Positions 8,931-17,553 of a stretch of DNA of 64,000 nucleotides are shown piece after piece. Both the position numbers and the translations under genes were made by a program. Source of the stretch: Mycobacterium genavense ATCC 51234 (GTDB taxonomy: Bacteria > Actinomycetota > Actinomycetes > Mycobacteriales > Mycobacteriaceae); assembly GCF_000526915.1 (NCBI RefSeq), contig NZ_JAGZ01000003.1, positions 310,001 through 374,000 on the forward strand, read 5' to 3'. Under the pieces are notes generated by a model that saw only the letters and a program-made list of their open reading frames with translations, was not told the origin of the DNA and made no database searches. Numbering within the stretch: position 1 is the stretch's first letter; each line of letters starts with the position of its first letter.

Positions 8931-9809
8931 ATGATCGAACAGTGTCTTGCCGGTTTTGCCGGTATCGACACCCGCGAGCTTCACGTCGGCGGTCACCGTC
9001 CGGCGATGGTGCTACTCCACGGGTTCGGTCAATCCGCCGAGTGCTGGCGACTCGTGCTCGAGCGTATCGAACGGCTGGGACACGGGGCTGTCGCAGTGGA
9101 TTTGCCTGGCTTCGGGTATGGCTCACCAGTCAAGCGGGGGCGCGTGCTCCCGCAACTCGACGAGTTCGTCTCCGATGTTGTGGTGACGTATGCGGCGGAG
9201 GAACCCATTGTGCTAGTCGGTAATTCGCTTGGCGGGTTGCTCAGTGTGCGGGCCGCCGAGTCACGACGTCGGCTTCCCATTCGGGGATTGCTGGCCATCG
9301 ATGCCGCGGGGACCGGGTGGACCCGGATGATGCGGATGGCTGGGGCGGGAAATCTAACCGTGGCGCAATGGGGGTTACGAATTCCTATGCCGTCCTTCGT
9401 CCGCCATGCAGTACTGACACGGGCCGGCCGGGCAGCCCTCTATGGTGACCGAGCACTCGCCGACCCGAAGATGGTGGCGGAGTTCGCCGAGCCGGCCCGC
9501 ACCCGCGACGCTTTCCGGGCGCACTGCACCCTCGCGCTACGCATTATGGCCGAGGTCAATGCCGTGCGGCCCCCGAGCGGGGTCCCGTGCCCGACGATAG
9601 TGCTACACGGCAGCCGAGACCGGCTGATCCCCGAGTCAGCGGCACGGCTGTTACACAAACACATTCCCGGTAGCATCTTCGAGTCACTCCCCGGAGTAGG
9701 TCACTGCCCTCAACTCGAAGCACCCGGGCGTGTGGCCGAGTTAGCCGCCCGCCTGGCCAGGACGGGCCGGATGGCCGACGGCGACCAGCCCTGCTTCACG
9801 CCCGCCTGA
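8931..9809 (+). CDS. Alpha/beta hydrolase
   Basis: An intact 292-residue alpha/beta hydrolase. Oxyanion motif HGFGQS (residues 30-35), nucleophile elbow GNSLGG with Ser99, acid Asp230 in HGSRDRLIP, and His258 in GVGHCPQLEAP complete the triad. The fold and cap size resemble meta-cleavage product hydrolases and epoxide-hydrolase-like esterases; the substrate is unknown. It lies at the start of a run of acyl-CoA metabolism genes and may release an acid for them. Codon use is noticeably less GC-biased than in the flanking core genes, as in the whole 9-17 kb block. Confidence 0.85.
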   Translation: MIEQCLAGFAGIDTRELHVGGHRPAMVLLHGFGQSAECWRLVLERIERLGHGAVAVDLPGFGYGSPVKRGRVLPQLDEFVSDVVVTYAAEEPIVLVGNSLGGLLSVRAAESRRRLPIRGLLAIDAAGTGWTRMMRMAGAGNLTVAQWGLRIPMPSFVRHAVLTRAGRAALYGDRALADPKMVAEFAEPARTRDAFRAHCTLALRIMAEVNAVRPPSGVPCPTIVLHGSRDRLIPESAARLLHKHIPGSIFESLPGVGHCPQLEAPGRVAELAARLARTGRMADGDQPCFTPA

Positions 9810-10223
9810 CGCGGTGAGCGTACCCGGCGAAGGCCTTTCAAGTTGTCGTGCCGATATGACCTGATAATCACATGAGGTCTCGACGGTATCCATGCCCATC
9901 GACCAGCCCCGCCCAGTTTACGTGTTGGGAGCGTCCAGCCGGTGACATCCCAAAGGCCTCCGTTGACTGTCCCAACATCTGGATGCGCTGGCGGAATGCC
10001 AAGCCGGCCGCGGTGAGCTTGTCGGATTCTCCGAAACCGGCCGTCAACTGTGTTCATGTCACCCGTCCGACACCTTGCTTTCGTTCGCCCGCCAGCGCCT
10101 TCCAAGGGGGTAATCAACAATGCATGCACGAATGCATCAATAGTGTGTAGCATTCGCTCGTATCTTGGGTACGCCAAAAGCGTTGCACCACCCGGGGAAT
10201 GGAAAGCGAATCGAAAGAGCGTC
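9810..10223. other. Intergenic stretch before the enoyl-CoA hydratase gene
   Basis: 414 bp without a recognisable gene. The only structure seen is at 10120-10137, where two copies of the self-complementary hexamer ATGCAT lie 6 bp apart, about 90 bp before the GTG start of the enoyl-CoA hydratase gene. This could be an operator for the TetR regulator encoded at 11342-11998. Confidence 0.4.
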
Positions 10224-11036
10224 GTGACGGCGGACCGAAATAGTTCCATAGTGGTGATCCACCAGAAAGGCGGAACCGCAACTGTACTGATGAACAGACC
10301 CGAATCACTCAACGCTCTCGACGTCGGGCTCACCGAAGCACTCCTGGCCGCTCTTCGTGACCTCGCTGACGACGAAACGGTACGGGCCGTGTGCATCACG
10401 GGCGCGGGTCGTGCGTTCTGTGCGGGCGCAGACCTGCGAGAAATGACGGCTCTCGGAGCCGAAGTGACCGGCGACCGACCGGATCTACGCCGAGCGCTCA
10501 TCGAGCGTTTCAACCCGATCACAGTAGAGCTGCGGCAGATGCCGAAGCCGGTAGTGGCGGCCGTCAACGGTGCCTGCGTCGGCATTGCGGTCGGATACGC
10601 ACTGGCATGTGACTACATCATTGCTGCAGAGTCCGCATACTTCCTGCTCCCGTTCGTCAACCTCGGACTCGCGCCCGTCGGTGGAGTATCGGCCTTTCTG
10701 CCTGCCCGCATTGGCGCCACTCGGGCCGGTGAACTGGCCTTCTCGGGCCGGCGCCTGTCGGCGTTTGACGCTCTAGACTGGAGCCTCATCAATCAACTAG
10801 CGACCGAGGACGCATTTGAAGACGAGGTGACGAACACGATGACCAAACTCGCGATCGGACCCACCCGCGCATACACGGTGATGAAACGGCAGGCCAATGC
10901 CTGGCTGTATCCCCGACTTCCAGAACAGCTCAGCCTCGAGGCCGACACGCAGGACGAGCTGACGGCGACAGCCGACTTCCGCACCGGGCTGGCCGCCTTC
11001 AGCCAGAAGGTCACCGCGAGGTTCTGCGGCGGATGA
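10224..11036 (+). CDS. Enoyl-CoA hydratase/isomerase family protein
   Basis: A 270-residue crotonase-fold protein starting at GTG 10224 behind AAAGAG. The CoA and oxyanion-hole segments are visible: RAFCAGADLREM and NGACVGIAVGYALACDY. The segment NLGLAPVGGVSAFLPARIG stands where hydratases usually carry the catalytic Glu, so isomerase or another crotonase chemistry is equally possible. It is intact and preceded by the hydrolase gene; the TetR gene downstream faces it. Likely role: one step of beta-oxidation of a fatty, cyclic or aromatic acyl-CoA. Confidence 0.85.
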   Translation: MTADRNSSIVVIHQKGGTATVLMNRPESLNALDVGLTEALLAALRDLADDETVRAVCITGAGRAFCAGADLREMTALGAEVTGDRPDLRRALIERFNPITVELRQMPKPVVAAVNGACVGIAVGYALACDYIIAAESAYFLLPFVNLGLAPVGGVSAFLPARIGATRAGELAFSGRRLSAFDALDWSLINQLATEDAFEDEVTNTMTKLAIGPTRAYTVMKRQANAWLYPRLPEQLSLEADTQDELTATADFRTGLAAFSQKVTARFCGG

Positions 11037-11341
11037 CAGACGGCCACCTCGCGTAATTTTCGCCGCATCTGGGCAGAAACTCGACATTCGAGACCTTGGG
11101 CGAGCAATCAAGGATCGTCTGGATGGCGCTCCGTCCCCGCTCCCAACGACCGTTCCTCGGCGACTCCCTGGTTGCCGTCTTCACGGGCATCGGGACCAAG
11201 ATGTAGTCTGCCTCCCGTCTCGACCCCGATGCCACGTCGAGGATCGTGCCCTCGTGTGAGGTCGCCTAGGCTCTCACAGCGAAGCAGCCAGTAGACCCTT
11301 CACACCGGTTCGCATCGGAACCAAACGGGGCGGGCTGGCGC
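11037..11341. other. Convergent intergenic region without a recognised gene
   Basis: 305 bp between the stops of the enoyl-CoA hydratase and TetR genes. Short open frames occur on both strands but none resembles a known protein, and I see no clear hairpin. Confidence 0.5.
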
Positions 11342-11998
11342 CTAACGGCTGCGGCGAGCACTCCCCTGCCGTGACGATTGCACCTTCTGGCCCTCAGCCC
11401 CGATGAGTGCCGTGAGCGCACGGACGAGTTCGGTGCGCTGAGCCTTCGCACGCTTTTCATCAGGATCGAAGGCCTCGTGCAACGCCATTCCGCGCATGGC
11501 GGAGTAGATGAGCCCGACTATCGCGGTCATTCGTCGGGGTGGCAGAGCCTGCAATCTCGATCCGGCATAGCCATTGGCCAGGGTGGGCGCGAGCTGGTCG
11601 CGGATCCGCTTGCTGATTGTGCGCTCCGCCGGTACCAGCGCCGCGCGAAGTTCTTCGTCGGTGCGCGCCGCGGTCCACAGCTCCGCGGCGGCCAGCCAAA
11701 CGTCATCGTTGAACGACGCCCACACCTGCTCGATAAGGGCCTCCAGGGAGAAATTGTTCCCATTGGCCTGAGCCATCTCCTGGAAAATCTCAATACGTTT
11801 GGCGTGAATGTGAAGCAGCGCTGCGGCGACCAATCCGGCTTTCGTCTTGAAATGGTGCATCTGCGCGCCGCGAGTGAGGCCGGAGATCTCGGCGATACGA
11901 GTCGAAGTGGCCCCGTGATAACCGTATTTCACGAGGGCTTCGATCGTAGCGTCCAACAGGGCGCCTCGCGTCGCCGAGCTGCGCTCGGCGTTGGTCAT
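11342..11998 (-). CDS. TetR/AcrR-family transcriptional regulator
   Basis: A 218-residue regulator. The N-terminal helix-turn-helix (residues about 15-55) contains EALVKYGYHGATSTRIAEISGLTRGAQMHHFKTKAGL, shown here only to mark its limits; key features are the recognition helix and the HHFKTK turn. The rest is a helical ligand domain. The ATG at 11998 is preferred by comparison with relatives; ATG 12007 and TTG 12025 are in frame. It is divergent from the acyl-CoA dehydrogenase gene and likely controls this catabolic block in response to an acyl-CoA ligand. That role is inference from position. Confidence 0.82.
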   Translation of the reverse strand: MTNAERSSATRGALLDATIEALVKYGYHGATSTRIAEISGLTRGAQMHHFKTKAGLVAAALLHIHAKRIEIFQEMAQANGNNFSLEALIEQVWASFNDDVWLAAAELWTAARTDEELRAALVPAERTISKRIRDQLAPTLANGYAGSRLQALPPRRMTAIVGLIYSAMRGMALHEAFDPDEKRAKAQRTELVRALTALIGAEGQKVQSSRQGSARRSR

Positions 11999-12262
11999 CA
12001 CCACCATAGTCGCATCGTAGTCCAAGCTGTTGCCGCAGGCCCTGCATGGCTGAAGGTGCCCACACTAGTGAGGAGCGGGTTTCACCGGCGCGTCGCGACA
12101 CGCACGCTGCCGCTGTTGTGCGTCGACAAGCGAATCCCCGTCAGTCCGCCCTCCATCTTTTTATCATCCATGCAGGACTGTATGCTTCCTTGGCAGGAGC
12201 ACATCGGTGCACGATCGACGATGGGACGTGCCGACAATGGGAATGATTGGACGCGACACCTA

Positions 12263-13417
12263 ATGGCCCCGAGCATATACACGTCGCCTTGGCGTGACGC
12301 CGAGATCACCGCGCTCGGTGAGCTGTCGGGCAAATTCTTTGCGAAAGAACTGATTCCGCATCGCGAGCGTTGGGAGCGCCAACGTTACGTTGATCCACGC
12401 GTATGGACCAAAGCCGGCGAACTCGGTCTGCTGTGCTGCTCCATCCCTGAGCAGTACGGCGGCGGCGGGGGCACATTCGCCCACGATCTCGCCGTCATCG
12501 AGGCGCAGGCCCACGCTATGGACAGCGCATTCGGCAACGCCGTCCACAGTGGTATTGTGGCTCACTACATCCTCGATTACGGTACCGAAGAGCAAAGGCG
12601 CCGTTGGCTTCCCAGCATGGCCACCGGCCGCACCATCGCCGCAGTGGCGATGACCGAGCCGGGCGCCGGCTCGGACTTGAAGAACATAAAGACCACGGCG
12701 ATCCGCGATGGTGACCACTATGTGATCAACGGCGCCAAGACGTTCATCTCCAACGGATCACAGGCGAGCCTGATCGTGGTGGTCGCCAAGACCGACCCCT
12801 CCGCCGGAGCGAAAGGCGTCTCGCTGATCGTCGTCGAGACGGCCGACTGCCCTGGGTTTAGCCGCGGCCGAATCCTGGACAAGGTGGGACTGCATGGCCA
12901 GGACACCTCCGAGTTGTCGTTCGAGGACGTACGGGTACCCGTGAACAACTTGCTCGGAGGCCGGGAAGGTAAAGGCTTTGGCCAGCTGATGACTCAGCTG
13001 GCGCAGGAGCGGTTACTCATCGGTGTCAGCGCGGTAGCTTCGATGGAAACTGCTGTGGCCGAGACCATCACCTATACCAGATCGCGAAATGCCCTTGGGC
13101 AGCGGATTTTCGACTTTCAGAATACAAAGTTCGTCCTCGCCGAGTGCCAAACGACCACACACGTGGGGCGCGTTTTCATCGATTCATGCATCCAGCGACA
13201 CCTGTGCAACGAGCTCGATGACGTGACCGCTGCGATGGCCAAATGGTGGCTTACCGAACAGCTTTGCCAGGTGATCGACCAGTGCGTTCAACTGTTCGGC
13301 GGCTACGGATACATGCGGGAGTACGCCGTCGCCCGCGGCTATGCCGACGCTCGGGTGCAGAAAGTCGTCGGCGGAACAAACGAAATCGTGAAGGACATCA
13401 TCGCACGATCGCTTTGA
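12263..13417 (+). CDS. Acyl-CoA dehydrogenase (FadE-type)
   Basis: A 384-residue flavoprotein for alpha,beta-dehydrogenation of acyl-CoA. FAD and substrate motifs are visible: VAMTEPGAGSDL (residues 128-139), FISNGS and FGGYGYMREY. The usual C-terminal catalytic Glu (YEGT) is Gly (VVGGTNEI). A Glu at residue 249 in AQERLLI matches the alternative catalytic position of isovaleryl-CoA and long-chain dehydrogenases, so the active site can be complete and a branched or cyclic substrate is plausible. ATG 12263 is chosen because homology begins there; no clear ribosome site is seen. Downstream lies the acyl-CoA ligase pseudogene. Confidence 0.88.
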   Translation: MAPSIYTSPWRDAEITALGELSGKFFAKELIPHRERWERQRYVDPRVWTKAGELGLLCCSIPEQYGGGGGTFAHDLAVIEAQAHAMDSAFGNAVHSGIVAHYILDYGTEEQRRRWLPSMATGRTIAAVAMTEPGAGSDLKNIKTTAIRDGDHYVINGAKTFISNGSQASLIVVVAKTDPSAGAKGVSLIVVETADCPGFSRGRILDKVGLHGQDTSELSFEDVRVPVNNLLGGREGKGFGQLMTQLAQERLLIGVSAVASMETAVAETITYTRSRNALGQRIFDFQNTKFVLAECQTTTHVGRVFIDSCIQRHLCNELDDVTAAMAKWWLTEQLCQVIDQCVQLFGGYGYMREYAVARGYADARVQKVVGGTNEIVKDIIARSL

Positions 13418-13587
13418 GCCGACCGGCGGCCGCTCCCCTGCCTCCGCGCGCATCGCATTAGGGCGCAACCACCGGAGCAACTTCAATCTGCGCGATCACG
13501 TCACCGCCGGTGCGTAGACCTAGACCGCCTGGCCCACTCGACTATCCCACCACTATCGTTATCCCAACCTCGACTAGGAGCGCCACC

Positions 13588-15096
13588 TTGATCGACCCAA
13601 ACGCTGCGGAAGTTCCGTTCATCGGAACCCAGTTGACCTGCTTGGCTGAAAACGAACCGGATCGACCCGTACTGACGTGTGACGGCGTGACACTTTCGCG
13701 AGGGGAGCTCGAGTCATCGGCTAACCGACTTGCTCGCGCTTATCGCGAGCTGGGGGTGCGGTTGGGCGACTACGTGACGATTGCCCTGCCCAACTCCATC
13801 GAATGGGTGCAGGCCGCGTTCGCCGTGTGGAAGCTCGGGGCGATTGTGCAGCCCCTGTCGCCTCGGCTGCCCGACACCGAGTTCGGCGAACTACTGGAAC
13901 TGGTGCCGCGAGCGCTGCTCGTCGGGCGCGCCGATCCCTCGGGCAACACCGTCAGTGTTCCGCCCGGTTTCGCCCCTTCGAATGACTTGTCGGACACCCC
14001 ACTGCCGGAAGCGATTTCGCCGGTATGGAAGGCGATGCCGTCTGGGGGCAGCACAGGGCGACCGAAGCTGATCGAGGTAACCGCCAACGGCCAATTGGAC
14101 CCGACACCCATGGGAATCATGTTCGGTTTTGCGCCCGATGACACACAGCTGGTGACCGGGCCATTGACTCACAACTTGCCGATTACGACAACGGTGGTCG
14201 GGGTGCTCTTAGGTCAGCACGTGGTGCTGATGTCGCGATTCGACGCCGAGCGGTGCCTAGATCTGATCGCCCAACATCGCGTCAGGTAGCTAGCGACGGT
14301 TCCAACCGTGTTGCAGCGGCTATTGTCGCTCTACCGGGGCAACCAAAGCGTCTACGATGTCAGCTCGCTCAAGCGCGTATGGCATATGGGTGCACCGTGC
14401 CCACCCGCCGTCAAGCAGGCGTGGATCGAGATTTTGGGCGCTGAGGCGGTGTGGGAAGTCTACGGCGGCACCGAACTTCAGGCGACCACCCTCATCACCG
14501 GCGAGCAGTGGCTGACCCATCGGGGCTCGGTGGGGCCGGTGGTAGTGGGCGAGATGAAGATTTTGGACGACAACGGTGAAGAATGCCCGCCGGGAGTAAT
14601 CGGCGAGATCTATATGCGGCCCAACAGCGGTGTCGGGCCCACCTACCGGTACATCGGCAGCGAAGCCCGCACTCGGGATGGCTGGGACACCATCGGCGAC
14701 ATGGGATATTTCGACGAGGACGGATTTCTCTATCTGAGCGATCGGCGAGTGGACATGTTCAATGTAGGTGGCCGCAAGGTCTACCCGGCCGAAATCGAGC
14801 TCGTACTCGGCGGACATCCCCACGTTTTGTCGTGTTTGGCGGTGGGCGTGCCGGACAACGATCTTGGGCAAGTGCCATACCTTCTCGTCGAGGCCGCGCC
14901 GGACTCCGGGCTAGACAAGTCAGCCGTCAAGGAGTACCGCGCCAAACACATTGCAGCATACAAGGTCCCCCGTTACGTAGAGTTCCGCACCCAACCGTTA
15001 CGTGACGAGGCCGGCAAGGCACGGCGGTCCGCAGTGCGTGCCGAGGTCATCCTACGTTCACCCGCTTTAAATTCGTTGGCGCAGGAAAACCCGTGA
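13588..15096 (+). pseudogene. Acyl-CoA synthetase (AMP-binding family), single nonsense mutation
   Basis: Starts at TTG 13588, 7 bp after AGGAG. Codon 234 is TAG at 14287-14289 in the context HRVR-stop-LATVPTVLQRLL; relatives have a Trp or similar residue here, so TGG to TAG is the likely change. The same frame is then open to 15096. All family motifs are otherwise present: the P-loop SGGSTGRPK, VYGGTE, GWDTIGDMGY, DRRVDMFNVGGRKVYPAEIE and the late Lys in EAGKARR. It would activate a carboxylic acid to its CoA ester for the neighbouring dehydrogenase and hydratase. The following enoyl-CoA hydratase start overlaps its stop (GTGA). Confidence 0.88.
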
Positions 15097-15913
15097 AAAA
15101 ACAATTAAAACACCAGAACGCAGCAGCAGTGTCGGTTACTCCGACCCACATCGTCGTCGAACGGCGGGGACCCGCCGTATGGATCACCTTGAACAGGCCA
15201 GATCGACTCAACTCCATCACCACGACCATGGCGGCCGAACTGTTGGAGACTTTCCGATCTCTCGCAGCCGACCACACCGCGCGGGTGGTCGTTCTGAGAG
15301 GCAGCGGCCGCGGGTTCTGCGCCGGCCTGGACATCACAGCTGTCGAGCAGGGTGACGCGCTGGCGGAGGGCATGCCTCTGCCCGAGATCATCTTGGCCAT
15401 ACGGCAGTGCCCGCAACCCGTCATCGCGCTGGTGCACGGTGCGGCGGCGGCTTCGCGTTCGCGCTTGCCGCCGACGTGCGGCTCGCTGGAGACAGCACGC
15501 GAATGAACGACGCCTTCGTAAACCTGGGAGTGTCAGGCTGCGAACTAGGAGTGTCCTACTTCCTGCCCCGCCACGTCGGCTTGTCGGCCGCAGCGGAACT
15601 GATGTTGACCGGTCGCTTCATCGATGCACAGCGTGTCCTGCAGCTAGGTTTGGTTTCATAGGTCGTGCCCGATAATGCGCTCGAAGAGGCGGGTTCGCGA
15701 CTTGTCGACGACATGCTGCGCGTCGCGCCGTTGGCTCTGCGTAAGACCAAGGAGACACTCAACCGAGCTATCGGGATTCTCGATCTAAAAAGCGTTCTCG
15801 ACCTTGAACAGGCCACGCAGCTCGAATGCATTCAAGGTGGCGACTTCCAAGAGGGCCTACGGGCCTTCATCGAGCGCCGCTCCCCTCGCTTCGGATCCGA
15901 GCAGGACCGATAG
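15093..15913 (+). pseudogene. Enoyl-CoA hydratase with a frameshift and a nonsense mutation
   Basis: GTG start at 15093 overlaps the ligase stop, with AGGA upstream. The first segment has the crotonase motif GRGFCAGLDI and runs to VHGAAAA. In the GCG repeat at 15441-15450 the frame shifts; GGFAFALAADVRLAG follows in the next frame and runs to a TAG at 15659-15661 inside GLVS-stop-VVPDN. After that stop the frame is open again (LEEAGSRLVDDMLRVAPLALRKTKETLNRA) to 15913. Two independent lesions mean it has been non-functional for some time, perhaps since the ligase stopped working. Confidence 0.85.
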
Positions 15914-16325
15914 GTGACACGATCCTCAACGTCCAGACATCTCGAACGCGATCCACATCAGTTTTGGGGCTACGAATAGCGCTCGTCGCCTCGGGTCGCA
16001 CGAAACGCACGCCGTCGAGCGCGCCGTCAAGTGAAAGCGGATCATAGGCTTTCGCTAAACCGCTGGCGTTGCCAATCGCACCTGGCCGGAATCTCGGCCG
16101 CGTGTGGTTGCGGCATGTCGAACAGTTCGTGCCAGTCAGGGTTTTCATAAACGCATAGTGCAGTGGGCCGGGACTGGCCCAGCTTGTCCTCCAACCACTC
16201 CGAGTAGTTCGACAGGTCAAGCCCTTCACCAACGCATTGCGAAGTCGGCGCCGCGACCATCAGTTCGATCCAACGACACGCTATGCCGCACGATGACCGC
16301 CTGCTCGGGTCTGGAGCTTGGCGGG

Positions 16326-16375
16326 CCTGATCCGATTCAGTTTTGTAACGCCTGATCCGATTCAGTTTTGTAACG
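16326..16375. repeat. Perfect 25-bp tandem duplication
   Basis: Two identical, directly adjacent copies (16326-16350 and 16351-16375) of a unit beginning CCTGATCCGATTCAG and ending TTTTGTAACG. The identity of the copies points to a recent duplication. A second tandem duplication of the same length occurs in amt at 50633-50682. Confidence 0.95.
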
Positions 16376-16651
16376 GACGGGCAGGAGCGGTAGCGAATGC
16401 ACAATCCGTGACACGTGCTGAGGGTTTAGACCGATCCAAGTGTCGAGGCCGAGCGGCTCGGCCACCTCGTCGCGAATATAAGAAACCCACACGACGTCGG
16501 CTGTGTGAAACGGTGCAGCAGTTGGGCGCTCGACTTAGGGCCTTCCATATTGCGAACATGGCTATACATACATATCTGATTGTTTCTTCCGGGGCGCTTC
16601 AACTCTCTTTCATCCGCCCATGCCACACATTGGCCGTCCAGGCGAATGATC

Positions 16652-16663
16652 CATGCGCGCATG
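16652..16663. promoter_or_regulatory. 12-bp perfect palindrome before the truncated enoyl-CoA hydratase
   Basis: CATGCGCGCATG, self-complementary over its whole length, 48 bp before the ATG at 16712. It is a plausible operator half-remnant of the TetR-controlled block; no direct evidence of binding. Confidence 0.35.
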
Positions 16664-16711
16664 CATGTAGTCTGGACCAGGGTAGCTCGTGGGCCGATGG
16701 AAGGGACTCTG

Positions 16712-16852
16712 ATGAGCGACACAGATGTGGGCCGGTTCGGCCGAATTCGATATGACGTTCCGCTTCCGGGAATCGCCCGGATCACGCTCTCCCGCGCTGA
16801 CAAGTACAATGCGCAGGACCGTCGAATGCTCTATGACTACGACGCCATATTC
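16712..16852 (+). pseudogene. N-terminal fragment of an enoyl-CoA hydratase
   Basis: Starts with ATG 16712 behind GGAAGGGA and encodes MSDTDVGRFGRIRYD, then GIARITLSRADKYNAQDRRML, the typical N-terminus of a crotonase (R-P/A-x-x-x-N-A). Similarity stops after about 47 codons near 16852. No oxyanion-hole segment follows. The frame runs on into sequence antisense to the viuB fragment. The gene has therefore lost its 3' end at the same junction where viuB lost its own. Confidence 0.75.
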
Positions 16853-16919
16853 GGGGCCCCAGTCGTGTCGTCAACGGGCCGGTCAGCGCTAACCTTTCCG
16901 GCGGCGGTCCTGGCACGAC

Positions 16920-17432
16920 CTATTGTGCGCCACCAGGAAGATTGGGATGACTTCTTGCGCAATGGGATAGCGCAAATTCTGTGGCGATGGCCGGCAGCGC
17001 CGACTCGTCACCGGCCAGCAGATGCCAATCGGCGGCGGGGTCGGGGGTGTAGGCACCGCCGGGGCCCATCAGATAGATCACCTGACCGGGCTGGGCCGAC
17101 GCCGCCCAGACACCGGCCACGCCGTGCTCGCCGTGCACCACGATGTCCAGCGAGATCTGGCGGGCCGCCGCGTCGACCTTGCGAACGGTGATGGTCCGCA
17201 CCGACGGCCTTTTCTCGGGCGGCAGTATCGAGAAGCTGTCCTGGGTCAACGGCTGGGGCAACCCGGCCACGTCGATGTCGTCGGCGACGAATACCAACTT
17301 GACGTAGGAGTCGGTAAAGTTGCTCGGCACGAACGTGTCGAACTGACTGCTGCCCAACGTCACACGCACCATGTGCGGTGTGATTTGTTGGGTACCGACG
17401 ACTTCGAAACGTTGAAGTGGTCGACCTGCCAC
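16920..17432 (-). pseudogene. viuB: Siderophore-interacting protein ViuB, C-terminal half missing
   Basis: GTG start at 17432 behind GGAGGAC. The first 152 codons are a normal FAD-binding siderophore-interacting protein: LQRFEVVGTQQITPHMVRVTLG, the FAD motif RTITVRKVD and LMGPGGAYTPD, then HLLAGDESALPAIATE. Here, at about 16970, similarity ends and 17 unrelated codons lead to a stop at 16920. Family members have about 280 residues, so the NAD(P)H-binding C-terminal domain is gone. ViuB-type proteins are cytoplasmic ferric-siderophore reductases, linked to mycobactin use. In M. tuberculosis the gene lies between xerC and dprA. Confidence 0.85.
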
Positions 17433-17553
17433 GTGTCCTCCTGTTCCGAACCGACCCCAGCCGACTATACGAGTCGGGCCGTTGCCGCAGGTCGGCCGCC
17501 ACCGCGGCGCGCAAATGCGCCGTTATCCGCGCCGATACCGGGACAATGGAGGC

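Larger units (their letters stand above)
15914..16711. other. Non-coding region with possible gene remnants
   Basis: About 800 bp without an intact gene. On the minus strand an open stretch at 16042-16404 contains SNYSEWLEDKLGQSRPTALC and DWHELFDMPQPHAAEIPARC, and a second minus frame at 15920-16060 contains LDGALDGVRFVRPEATSA. These look like pieces of one decayed gene, but I do not recognise the family. The stretch also holds the 25-bp tandem repeat at 16326-16375 and a 12-bp perfect palindrome at 16652-16663. Confidence 0.45.

Noticed and set aside
10120..10137. Possible end of an insertion sequence
   Set aside because: No transposase, target-site duplication or matching opposite end is visible; read instead as a possible operator.
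16326..16375. CRISPR array
   Set aside because: Only two copies without a spacer; it is a simple tandem duplication. No other repeat-spacer pattern is seen in the window.
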